Shown here: piece after piece, positions 11,407 through 21,681 of the stretch
Numbering within the stretch: the stretch's first letter is position 1
How the letters are laid out: each line of letters opens with the position of its first letter
Assembly: GCA_944989445.1 (NCBI GenBank)
Contig: CALYLW010000434.1
Span: 182,001 to 246,000, forward strand
Length of the DNA stretch: 64,000 nt
Direction: 5' to 3'
DNA from: Ampullaceana balthica
Taxonomy: Eukaryota > Mollusca > Gastropoda > Lymnaeidae
Notes under the pieces: model-generated
What the model was told of the DNA's origin: nothing
The model's database searches: none
What the model saw: the letters and a program-made list of their open reading frames with translations, nothing else
Program-made: the position numbers and the translations under genes

Positions 11407-11763
11407 TTCACCGCAACCTGTCAACGTCTGTTAGCTGACAGTTGTCACAACGGTTGTACACATGTTTGAATGATTCACCGCAATCTGTCAACGTCTGTTA
11501 GCTGACAGTTGTCACAATGGTTGTACACATGTTTGAATGATTTACCACAGACTGTCATCATCTGTTAGCTGACAGTTGTCGCAGCGGTTGTACACATGTT
11601 TGAAAGATTCACCACAACATGTCAACGTCTGTTAGCTGACAGTTGTCACAACGGTTGTACACATGTTTGAATGATTCACGGCAATCTGTCAACGTCTGTT
11701 AGCTGACAGTTATCACAGCAGGTGTACACATGTTTGAATGATTCACGGCAATCTGTCAACATC
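11385..11763. repeat. 67-bp minisatellite seeded in the end of gene 1
   Basis: About 5.6 units with starts at 11385, 11452, 11519, 11586, 11653 and 11720. Each begins GGTTGTACACATGTTTGAAT and contains a near-palindromic CTGTTAGCTGACAG. The first unit includes the last codons and stop of gene 1, so each later unit repeats the coding end; in the fourth the stop TGA reads AGA. Confidence 0.9.
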
Positions 11764-13900
11764 TTGTAGGTATTATACATTTGCTTAGTTGTACGTTATA
11801 AAAAATGCTGGTTTATGAGACACAATTGAACTGTGAAGATAGAAGATGCGCTGATGAGCGGTTGACAATTTCATCCAACGTCTCTAAACTAAACAAGATA
11901 CTTTTCATTTAAATAGGCATATATTTTAATTTTGCAAATATATAAGAAAAGTGTGCAACCAAATCCCTTTCATTTCCTACTTATAGAACAACTCTCCATC
12001 AGATGAATATTTATAGAATAAGAAAATGTGGCTAGAATTATTTTCCATTCACTATTTAAATAGGACTTTAAAAAAATAAAAATGAAATAAATCCCCTCCC
12101 CCCCCCCTCACACACAACCTTACTTGTGACTTGTGACACGAGTCAGAAGTTGAAAGTATTTAGTATTTATTAGGATTTATTTATCAAGAAAGACAACAAT
12201 TATTTCGTTACAGCGATGAAAGTCCAGGCAATATTAATTTTAAACGCCAGGTCCTTGCTAATACATCAGTGATTTTAACTTGTATTGTGCATGTCTGAGA
12301 TAAATGGTAGCATTTAAGTCTTTAAAAAAAAGACAAAGAAAAGTGCTACCTGGACTGATTTAAACACCACCTTGACCCACAATTTAAACACGTGACATAT
12401 TTACCTGCGTTTTTACAACCCAAAAAATCGAAGATTGGGAACAGCACAATATGCCTGAAAGCGTTTGTCTAACAAGGTTTTACTTCCGGGTCATTGAATT
12501 TTTCCAGGAAATAAATAATCGATGAGCTCTAGATGCCCATTTGTTTGGCGTTGTTATTTGTTAGATTCATAAAATTTTACTTGTAGATGTAAGAAGTGCA
12601 TGATGTTATTGTTTGATCAAAACTAAACATAAAATAATTGTTATTTACCGTCATGCTAATTTCACATCTCTGTTTTTTCATAAGTTTGTTCTAAAACATT
12701 GTTAAAATTGTGCAACTCAAATCGACACAGTGATTAAATATTTTTTTTAAAAAGCCAAAAATTTCTGTTAGATTGCAATATATATTTGGAATATTTAATT
12801 CACTAATATGGATAGTCTTAGACGAATGAAATCATTATTGCCGGATTTTATACAACACAGCTCAATTAAAGTACACGTCGAAACACATTGAAGCTCTTTT
12901 TAATGAGTGTTATATATAGAGTGATAAGACTTATCGTTAACTAGAGTAAAACAAAACGTGATTTTAAAAAAAAGATTGATTAACACGCCGTACGGTAAAC
13001 GTAGAAAACTGTTAATAAAATAATATACGTTTTTTCCAAACCTATTGTCTTATTTTGATTGTTCAGTAGTATGCAGAACATACTTGCATCGTTAACTTGA
13101 TGTGCATTCTACTATGACAATATTCTGAATGTTATATCAGTTACACGTAACCACGACAACTAGAACCTATTACTGGTCATTGTTCCACGTGACCACCACT
13201 TACACTTGAGTTGTTTCAGCTCATACATGAGTTCCAAAACGTAATAACGACTTCTTCTTTTCACTTCATTGTTATCGTATGTGGCTTTCATATTTATACA
13301 CACAGAAAAATTTCCAAACCCTATTGCTAATCTCATATCCCATAGACGTAATCCCATACTTAATCGTCAATAATGAAACAAGTTAAAATGTACTTTCAAA
13401 AATTATTTTTAAAACTGTTATAATACTGATATCTTAAAAGCAACCCGACCCACTTCTCAAAACTCGTGGAATGTATAGTTGCTTGCTTCTGACGAAGAAC
13501 ATAAATTGCTCATGTCGGGAAGAAAAACTTCACTTTTTTAAAACATTATTCATTGTTAAATATCAAGAAATGGGAGTTATTTAAAGTATAAACGCATTTC
13601 ACTGGAGTGACGTTGGAGCTGTACAGCCATTGAAAATGGGTTTGAGGCTTCTAAGTCGTGATATTGAACCGTTAATGTTGTCTGGAATGATACGTGTTTT
13701 TCAGTGCCCGAAAATCCAGGCAGGTGTGGACCTGCCAGTTTGGTAAATAGAGCCTTTGACTGCCATTCTTTTTATTAATCTGTATTTTTACCCCTTTAAA
13801 TTTGTCAAAAGAACTTTTTGAGGAAATGGGGAGAGGGAAGCAACTCTGGGCCAACTAGTTGAAAAGGTTTGATATCATTTCATTGTAATCTTAGAATATC
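11764..13900. other. Intergenic, no gene recognised
   Basis: AT-rich. Two AATAAA-type signals near 12076-12090 could end a long gene 1 transcript. A run of C near 12103 is followed by CACACAAC. No coding block stands out on either strand. Confidence 0.45.
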
Positions 13901-13904
13901 GCCG

Positions 13905-14250
13905 CTCAGCAAGGGGTTCATGTGTCTGGTACAGGGCAATGGTAGGCTGTTGGTTGGTGGGTCTGTTATAAGTCATAGGTCATGTGTAAGTTAGTGGGCC
14001 TGGTTTAAGTCATAGGTCATGTGTAAGTTAGTGGGCCTGGTATAAGTCATAGGTCAGCTATGATTTTATGTCTTCTATATGTCTTAGGTCAGCTATAGGT
14101 TGGTGGGAAAGGCATCAGTCATAGGTCAGCTGTTGGTTGGTGGGTCTGGTACAGGGCATAGGTCAGATGGTGGTTGGTGTGTCTGGTACAGGGCATAGGT
14201 CAGCTGTATGTTCATTTTCTGGAATAAATCATAGGTCAACTATGGGTTCA
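13905..14250. repeat. Minisatellite (AGTCATAGGTCA..GTGGG)
   Basis: Imperfect tandem units of about 35-45 bp built on CATAGGTCAGCTGT, TTGGTGGGTCTGGTACAGGG and variants. Unit length varies, so it is an old array. No coding. Confidence 0.8.
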
Positions 14251-15187
14251 TTGACTTAATCAAATAATAGTTCAAATTTGCCAGAGTCTAATTGTTAAAT
14301 TGGATTAACCTGATATTTCATTTTTCCTTTGATAATACGTTACAAAATTTTGTATGTCTTTCATTAATGAAATGCCATTTATTTTTGTCTTACTTAAGAT
14401 TGAAGTAACATTTAAATTGAATAGCAAAAGCGACGTTCTATAGTAGGACGAATTTGTGTAAAGTTAATCGTTTCTCCAAATAACTAATTCATGTCAGTCA
14501 GAGATCTGTGTACAAAGAATTAGTTTATAATAGCCAGAAATTCCGGACATCTTTGATTACTTAGTTTTTTTTATCCATAGATGCTTAGATATCTGCCACT
14601 AACAGAGCATGGTTTATCTCAAAAGAGAATATGGAGGTTTTACTTTCCGTATAAGAGTGAATAATATACGGAATTAATAAAATAACCAATAACAAAAAAG
14701 TTTAGTAGAGGCTTCTTAATGCAATAAAAAAAATTCTTGCAGCGCTATCCTGATCTTAATTAAATAAATGTTGGTAAAAATCTGGACTACCAGAAAACCA
14801 CTACGTCAATAAGGAGAAATGGTGATATCCCTGTGGGAGTCATCACTGTGAATCAGGAAGGCAGATTGTCATTGTGTCAAGACAAACGACCCGTATGATG
14901 GTTGGAGATAATTAATAAACCCCTGTTGTTAATTTCAGGTAATCATTTTTTGACGTGACATAACAGAAGTTTAAAGAGACTTGAGCAATGGATTCATGAT
15001 TGCGACAATCGTTTAATTCATTTCTCATTCGGTAGGGACCTACTTCCCATGGAATGCGACAATCATTTAATTCATTTCTCATTCGGTAGGGACCTACTTC
15101 CCACCACTGTTTCGGTATTCATTTCTTTAACTAGTTAAAATAATACACTCGAAATTTAGATACTGATGACCTTCTGTGTATATGAAC

Positions 15188-15188
<1 letters not shown>
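14251..15188. other. Intergenic with a 54-bp duplication
   Basis: No gene seen. 15001-15108 holds two tandem copies (period 54) of a block with TGCGACAATC, TTCATTTCTCATTCGG and TAGGGACCTACTTCCCA; the copies differ at only a few bases, so the duplication looks recent. Confidence 0.6.

Positions 15189-15250
<62 letters not shown>
15189..15250. repeat. (TA)n microsatellite
   Basis: Uninterrupted TA dinucleotide run of about 60 bp. Confidence 0.95.
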
Positions 15251-15253
<3 letters not shown>

Positions 15254-15764
15254 GGAATGAAATGTACGTAGATTAGATAGGTCAGTGATTAGTCATCGGT
15301 TTAGAGAAATCCTGTACAATACAAATAAACAGCCCCAATGTCGTGTGTCTAATAATCACTTAAAATTATTTTAATAAAGTTAAACATTTACTTTTTGTAA
15401 AAAAAAGTCGTTTTTTTATATATTGTAATCTAAATGTAAAGATAGAAGCATCATTGACTTCAACTGGTGTAGAGACATGAAAGAAGTTATTAAATTTATA
15501 AGAAATACTTTTATAAATCATTAATTTGTGAAATAAACAAACTAGTTTTTAAAAAAACATATTTTCAAAATAGATCAAATAGTGGGAGAAAAATAAAATT
15601 TATTCCAATTTTTGAGAATATCTTATCTGTTACAGACGCTTTAGCTATACAGAAGATAATAGCGTCATACGCAAAAAATTGATCACAATTTGATTCAGTT
15701 TAGAATTTTTTTAATGTTTCTTGGCAAATTAAGGACCACAATTTTATTTATGCCATCAATATAT
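15251..15764 (-). mobile_element. Intergenic with truncated SINE 3' end
   Basis: Mostly featureless AT-rich DNA. At 15619-15666 the minus strand reads the 3' end of the tRNA-derived SINE seen complete at 63074-63357: CTTCTGTATAGC, AGCGTCTGTAACAGATAAGATA. Heavily truncated. Confidence 0.5.
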
Positions 15765-16035
15765 ATAATTCCCGTTGTCTGTATGGATGTAATGATGTTA
15801 GGTGGCGCTGCGATCGATTTTGTTTTATAGTGCTACTAAATTTAGAAAGCAGCGTAATTCCCTTTGTCTGTATGGACGTAAAGCTGTTAGGTGGCGCTGC
15901 GATCGATTTTGTTTTATAGTGCTACTAATTTTAGAAAGCAGCGCACCAAATTACTGCACCAAAAATAACACTTTTCAAACGTTCCGCATAAAATTGTTCA
16001 ATATGATTATAAATGAATCAAATAAAAATAAATAA
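15765..16035. repeat. 89-bp duplication of a GGTGGCGCTGCGATCGA repeat
   Basis: Two tandem copies (anchor at 15801 and 15890) of a block with TTGTCTGTATGGA, GTTAGGTGGCGCTGCGATCG and TTTTATAGTGCTACTAA. Reverse-orientation relatives sit at about 32780, 33050 and 33245 in the 32250-33578 element, and partial ones at 35280 and 46800. The open frame through it is repeat sequence. Confidence 0.75.
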
Positions 16036-16647
16036 AATAAATGAAAGTTCTGTATTACGTCATTTGTTTAATCTGATGTGTATTTATTTTGAAAACTTCC
16101 GTCATTTTGGACGGGTGATACACTAGTAGAATAATAATAATGTTCAAATATTGTAATTAAAAAAATGGATAAATTTTTCACACTGACTTATAAAAATTTA
16201 CATTCTTGTCTTTCTAAAATTTTTAAGATAACAATTAGTTTTTATTAACTTCAATACCATTGAAGGCAAAAAATATACTAAATAGTATTTTCAAGTATCG
16301 AATTAATTATGAACATATTTGTTTTTGAAGAACGTTTAAAACAAATCTATGAACTTAGCAAAATGAAGAATTGGTGATAAATTAATTATTTAGAATAACC
16401 CAAATGACTCAGATAGAAAATCGAATTTTTTTGCTCATACTTTGGTAAAATTAAATCCTTATTTTCACCATTTATTATAAATAATTTCAACTTGAATTCA
16501 AAGAAAAATCAGGTGACAGGCAATTGGAATAATATTTAATCGAAGATATAAACATCTTGCTTGCCAAATATTTTGAGCTTTCCAAATTTTTTTAAATTGC
16601 ATCTAAAAGGAAGTCATGTTAGTTAAAATGTATCTCTGAAAATCTGT
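16036..16647. other. Intergenic, AT-rich
   Basis: Nothing recognised on either strand. Confidence 0.5.
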
Positions 16648-16655
16648 GTGTCAAG

Positions 16656-17887
16656 CAGTGCTGCCAGTGACAATTTAGGGGAAAACCTAGCCAAAACGTC
16701 GAAAAAACCTAGATATGAAAGAAAAAAGCTAGACAAGCTAAAAATAAACAAATATGACGTCACAAAGCCAAAAAAATAACCGTATTTCTCATCTAATTAG
16801 TTTATTCTAATTTAAGTATGTATTTAGTGTGAGGTTGCAGTCTAATATAATTACACGAGCGAAGCCATTTAAAACGTCATTAAATAAATTGTAAGCAATC
16901 AAATATTTAAGTGAAGCTTTCATTTAAAGTTGCGCGTTTTGATGTGACGTCACACTTCTCACAAAGGTGTGCCCCCACCCCTCTCCCCTAGATGCATCTC
17001 GTCATTTAAGAACGGCCCTAATTTATTAGTATGTTCTACATTTATCCATTGTTTATGTCTCATATTGCATTTTCATTTGAATTTTATATGTTGATAGAAA
17101 GTTAGTTTTCCTTGTTTGATGAGGCAACCCATTCCATTTCCGAATTCCGGACTGAAAGAACGAGAACTTGTATGTGTTTGTTCTTGCATACGGAATAGGA
17201 AAAGTGTTTTTATAACTATGTCTATCTGAGCTTTGTATTAGATTATCTTTGGTCTATACCATGTCTACTTGAGGAAGAAGAAAATTGTAGAGCTGTGAAG
17301 TTTGTCATGAAGTCTAATAAGATTGAATATTTTGGCTGATTCAAGCTATTTTATCTTGTACCAGCTTTCTTTAGACCACGGGTGGCCAGACCTGAAGTAA
17401 GTGAGAGCCATTTTAAAATTTATAAAACTGTTTAGAGCCGCATTGGAGTACTCTGGGTCAATAAGCCTGGTTTGGAAATATTCCACTGATCATTCTAACA
17501 TATGTTTCATAAATTGTACGCAAGCCACAATGTGAACACAAAAGAGCCGCATGCGGCTGGCGAGCCGCGGTTTGGCCACCACTGCTTTAGACATATGTCA
17601 CCACAGCAGCACCACCTTCTGAATTCCGTGGGCTAGAGACACAGATATTATAATGTAACATGACAGATCGCCTGAAAAAACTTGCCACCAAATGCTTAAT
17701 TCTATTTTTTTAAAATCGACTTTATTTAGGATATTAATCGCACATGTTTATTAATTTTTGTACTGTAATATCCTTTATTTACTTTTAAAAAAAGAAAAAC
17801 TAAAATTATGGCTATAAAAACCTAGAAACCTAGACAAGGTCGAAAAAACCTAGATCTAGGTTGAAAAACCTAGCGCTGGCAGTACTG
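16656..17887. mobile_element. hAT-like element (CAGTGCTGCCAG) with nested MITE
   Basis: 1.23-kb element with inverted ends CAGTGCTGCCAGTGACAA and CTAGCGCTGGCAGTACTG, AAACCTAG motifs just inside both ends, and an identical 8-bp flanking duplication GTGTCAAG (16648-16655 and 17888-17895). The interior holds a PIF/Harbinger-like right end (about 16868-17018) and a younger hAT MITE (17377-17584). No transposase is recognisable. Confidence 0.85.
17377..17584. mobile_element. hAT-type MITE nested in the 16656-17887 element
   Basis: 208-bp element with ends CACGGGTGGCCA and TGGCCACCACTG and a perfect 8-bp target duplication CTTTAGAC (17369-17376 and 17585-17592). It contains GAGCCGC repeats. Younger than its host element. 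Confidence 0.85.
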
Positions 17888-17895
17888 GTGTCAAG

Positions 17896-18251
17896 AATTG
17901 CCGTAAGATTGGTGTTTGTTGTTCTCTTGGTGCATGCCACCTTTTAGAAAACATTTTATAACGGTGCATATTTGATTCGCAGTGGGGGATAGAGTTTCGG
18001 TTCGTTAAATAAGTTCTGGGTTTTTCTTTTTTAAGTTTCGTTAAACGGGTTGTCACTTGTGTGGTGCGAAACGGTTCGTTGAAGTTCAATCTGTTGACGG
18101 GGCTGTGGCAATACAGTCTTTCAATGTTAGCGATGACAGCAAGCGTTGTCCCTGTCAAGACGTCAGAGGTCATATATCGTATTTTGTGACGGCTGTTGTT
18201 ATTTCATTCACCAACTACAACCAACATTAGGTATATACGTACATATATCTA
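17896..18251 (+). promoter_or_regulatory. Upstream region of receptor-like gene 2
   Basis: A pyrimidine run GTTTTTCTTTTTTAAG ends at 18035 and could be an acceptor for a 5' UTR exon of about 216 nt. The minus-strand open stretch here has no recognisable protein. Confidence 0.3.
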
Positions 18252-18794
18252 ATGTTCTTGACTACGTTTGTTCTGATTGTTCAAATCCAGATCACATCAT
18301 CTTCACGGTGTCATGACTGTGACGGACCAAACTCTCAAACGTCTGGGCTGAACGATACAGTTGGACGTGATTTAGATTCATGTGATGAAGGTTTTTTTCA
18401 GAAATTGGAACCATATAAAGAATGCAGCTGTTTCTGGAAGTGCGTTGCATGTGACGTGTGTGGCGTAGGGACTAATGCTCACCTTAACTATGAGATACGC
18501 CCATGTCATGGACGCAATAATACGATTTGTTGTCCCAAAAAAGATAGCTTTGTTACTGGAGACAAATGCGTGGAAGACAAGACCATCAACATTTTAACGA
18601 CACATCCATCAATGCAAACCTATGTGAAAATACAACAAAGTGACTACCAAAGAGAGGAACAACCATCTTTGTCCAGGAAATATGGACTTGAATCCCGCAG
18701 TCGGTCAGATGAATTTCTAAGTTGTGCAACATGCGGTTACTGTGATGTACACGTTCTTCTTAGTGTCTTGGTATTTTGCTCTATGAACTTGTGA
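18252..18794 (+). CDS. TNFR-like single-CRD, GPI-type surface protein, gene 2
   Basis: 180 residues. Signal peptide 1-19 (MFLTTFVLIVQIQITSSSR). Cys at 20, 23, 44, 58, 60, 64, 67, 70, 85, 93, 94 and 106: from Cys44 on the spacing equals gene 1 exactly. Shared blocks are CHDCDG, CDVCGVG, LNY and NTICC. Sequons are NDT and NNT. The stalk is the longest of the family (about 50 residues, rich in Gln, Ser, Arg) and ends in CATCGYCDVHVLLSVLVFCS, a hydrophobic end with three extra cysteines. No cytoplasmic domain. The ATG at 18252 is the natural start, directly giving the signal peptide. Closest relatives in the window by eye are gene 5 and gene 1. Function is inferred from the fold only. Confidence 0.87.
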   Translation: MFLTTFVLIVQIQITSSSRCHDCDGPNSQTSGLNDTVGRDLDSCDEGFFQKLEPYKECSCFWKCVACDVCGVGTNAHLNYEIRPCHGRNNTICCPKKDSFVTGDKCVEDKTINILTTHPSMQTYVKIQQSDYQREEQPSLSRKYGLESRSRSDEFLSCATCGYCDVHVLLSVLVFCSMNL

Positions 18795-19199
18795 TTTTAT
18801 CGGGTTGTTCTTCAGATAGAATTAAAACGAACAATAGTTGGATTGTAAAGACATGAAGTTGGATTTAGAATTGACATGCATGAAAAATGTTAACATTCTA
18901 AAATTAGAATTTTATGTTTTTAATAATAAGATTTATTTGAAAAAAGAAAAAAAAATTGATGCGTCAAGAACTTAACTCATGACTTGTACCACAATCTAGG
19001 CATATGCCTCGGAATTGTCTGATTAGTGTGAAAATGTGTTATGATTGTGTTGATCATTCGCAACGGACTACACCAGAGACAATGCCTGGCAGAGCAAAAA
19101 AGGGGAGGAAATACGGACACTGCAAGGAAGATTAACCAATTAACTAGTAAAGGTGTAGACCATCGCTAGATGCGTCAAGTCAAGTAGTTACCCAAAGGT
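18795..19199. other. 3' flank of gene 2
   Basis: An ATTAAA near 18820 is a possible weak poly(A) signal. Otherwise unremarkable. Confidence 0.35.
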
Positions 19200-19540
19200 T
19201 TGCCGTGTTATATGCCATGTGAGTCAAATGTCAGGACATCTGTGTTAAATCTAAGTTGTATCAAATGTCAGGACAGCTGTGTTTAATCCCAGGTGTTTCA
19301 AATGTCAAGACACCTGTGTTGAATGCCAGGTGTGTAAAGACAGCCGTGTTACATTTCAGGTGTGTCAGATTTCAGGACAGCTGTGTTGAATGCAAGGTGT
19401 GTTAAAAGATCAGGTCTGTTACATGTAAACACAGCTGTGTTACATGCCAGGTGTATCAAATTTCAGGACAGCTGTATGTCATTTTAGCTGTATTTGATGT
19501 CAGGTGTATTAACTTCAGAACAGCCTTGTAATAAATTAGC
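19200..19540. repeat. About 37-bp minisatellite (TCAGGACAGCTGTGTT)
   Basis: About eight imperfect units of roughly 37 bp, with anchors at 19234, 19271, 19309 and others, built on TGTCAGGACAGCTGTGTT and CCAGGTGTGTCAAAT. Diverged and with some shortened units. Confidence 0.85.
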
Positions 19541-19624
19541 GGTGTATTGTTTAAGATTAACAATCCATGTGATATAATTAATCAAATCCTTGATATTTAT
19601 TTCACATGTGAATTTTAAAATGCT

Positions 19625-20114
19625 GTCAGACCCTCTAAGTCGAACTCAGATGGACCCGAAAAAATTGGACTTATGGAGTTTTTGCGTTAGGGAAAATAGC
19701 GTAATATAATAGGCGCAGATTAATCAAGGAAAATGCTGAAATTGAGAAGGGGTAACAGCCATACCGGCTAGAAGGCTTGACAGGAAAGAGAGGCGGTGTC
19801 TAATATTTCATTCGAAAGGAAGCTAACTTGCTTTGACATACAGACACTGGCCAGTGAGAGAGACACCTTACCTCCCCTCCCCCACTTTACTCCATCCCCA
19901 GTTGGATAAGGGAAGTAAGATTTTATTTTCAAAAAGTCACCTCAGAATAATAACCCAAACGCTTTGAAAAATTCGACTAAGGGAGGTTTGAAGCCACAAA
20001 TCTTCGAGTTAAGGAGATCTAACTTAGTCTTATGGAATTAGGCCGGGACCTAACAATTAATTCGATATAGGGAGTTTTCGATTTAGGGAAGTTCGACTTA
20101 GCGAGGTCCAACTG
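19625..20114. mobile_element. Possible pogo/Tigger-like remnant
   Basis: The ends read CAGACCCTCTAAGTCGAACT and, inverted, CAGTTGGACCTCGCTAAGTC. Inside the right end CGAAAACTCC and CGAACTTCCC blocks repeat. End sequence resembles pogo/Tigger TIRs, but no flanking TA duplication or transposase is seen, so boundaries and class are uncertain. Confidence 0.45.
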
Positions 20115-20536
20115 TGTAAATATTTATTATCTTTTTTTCTCTTTTTGCAGTCTTTTTAAGCGCTACCAATACCTAACTTGAAGACACAACTAAAGAAACA
20201 GGAGTGACAAGAACACTGAAATGAAAAAAAAATCTTTACAAAAACAAACATGCAAATAATGTCTCTGGGAGAAAACGACACACACATCTCAAGGAGCATA
20301 AGTTTGTGAAGCGCTAAACAGCACATCTGAAGATATCATATGTATTGTAAAACAATTTTAATTCTGTGACCAGACCGCTCGTCCATTAAACAGCAAAATA
20401 TTTTGCAACAGGAGCCTGGAGGTCCCATTTGTTTCTGGAGACTTTATATTTGACCGGGATATAAAAAAAACCAATGAAGAAGATTATATCTTCCTTTGAC
20501 CAGCTCAAGTGGGGTGCTCTATATTAGCAGGTGATC
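20115..20536 (+). promoter_or_regulatory. Upstream region with candidate acceptor of receptor-like gene 3
   Basis: A strong acceptor-like tract, CTTTTTTTCTCTTTTTGCAG, ends at 20150, which would start a 5' UTR exon of about 386 nt. It lies just outside the pogo-like right end. No core promoter was recognised. Confidence 0.4.
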
Positions 20537-21034
20537 ATGTTTTTGAAGAAAGGTCAAAGGTTATTTATTATGTGTGTTGTGTTGTTATATCCAACAATGA
20601 CATCCTCTAAAAACTGCCACAGTTGTTCTGCCCGACTTGATGAGTATCTACAGAAGGCTCTCCAAGACACTGACCTAAACAAATGTCAGCCTGCTCACTA
20701 CAAAAAACTAGTGGCGGCGGAGAATTGCGAATGTGTTTTTGAATGCACGCGTTGTGATATCTGTGGTGTAGGTATTTATGTAGGTCTTGGTTATTATTAT
20801 CGATTTTGCAGTGAATTTGAAAACACCGTTTGTAGTCAAGTGCAAGATGTGAATGCCAAAAGGGAAACATTTAAAACAACTAGCGCAACATTCATCTCAG
20901 CATTCTCCCAGCATTCATTATTGGGTGGTGAAGCAGCAGACGATATGAAGAAAACTAGTAATGGAATGAACAGATGCAGTCCAACGTATTGTTTTAATTT
21001 TGTGACATTTATAGCACTTCTTATTGTGCATTGA
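20537..21034 (+). CDS. TNFR-like single-CRD, GPI-type surface protein, gene 3 (one Cys lost)
   Basis: 165 residues from the ATG at 20537. Signal peptide about 1-25 (MFLKKGQRLFIMCVVLLYPT..). Cys at 27, 30, 50, 64, 66, 70, 73, 76, 91 and 99. The spacing core is conserved (CDICGVG, 14 residues, SEFENTVC), but the second Cys of the usual pair is Ser100 and the later Cys is absent. Two Cys missing together suggests loss of one disulfide, not random decay. The C-terminus CFNFVTFIALLIVH is hydrophobic and ends the protein, consistent with a GPI signal. The stop codon is only 40 bp from the 7-kb hAT element at 21074, so the original 3' UTR is displaced. Confidence 0.82.
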   Translation: MFLKKGQRLFIMCVVLLYPTMTSSKNCHSCSARLDEYLQKALQDTDLNKCQPAHYKKLVAAENCECVFECTRCDICGVGIYVGLGYYYRFCSEFENTVCSQVQDVNAKRETFKTTSATFISAFSQHSLLGGEAADDMKKTSNGMNRCSPTYCFNFVTFIALLIVH

Positions 21035-21681
21035 GGAAATTATATACACATTCACAAAAATATATATTATAAATAGGGGACAGCCGAATATCAAGAATTC
21101 CCAATATCCGGACCAAATATCGGGATTTCCGCCATTATCCGGATTCGGCAAATACCTATGGCAGATCCGAATAGTGTCCGGATATCAATGTAGTAAAGAA
21201 TTTTTACAATTAAATTAATATTAATTAGTTTATAAACAAATATATAAAAAGTATTAAAAAGTAAAAAAAAACAACAGAAATCAGTGCATTTAACAAGTAT
21301 TTTCATCAACAACACACGGTTTAACTGGAATTTACTAACTAGTAACTATTTCATTTACTCATGTCATTAAATTATTTTCATTTTATAGCTGATATGTTCA
21401 TTTTATGTTACAAAATGATAATTTTATGTTAAAAATAATAATTTTATTTATTTTTAAAAAATTTAAGTTAATTTGTAATTATTAGTTTATACTATAAACC
21501 AGTGCTTTTTTTCTAGCGAAACATGTCTGGGAACTCATTTCACATCTGTTTTTTAACTTATGTCAGAAAATACTATAATAGTATATAATTGAATTTTCCA
21601 CTGAACAATTTTATTGTACAGATATTTAAAGAAATAAACGTTTTTATAAGAAAATGAGAGACTCAAAGAGTTTATTTATAA

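Noticed and set aside
17856..18173. 105-codon minus-strand open frame upstream of gene 2
   Set aside because: Starts inside a hAT end and has no recognisable motif; more likely promoter or UTR of gene 2.
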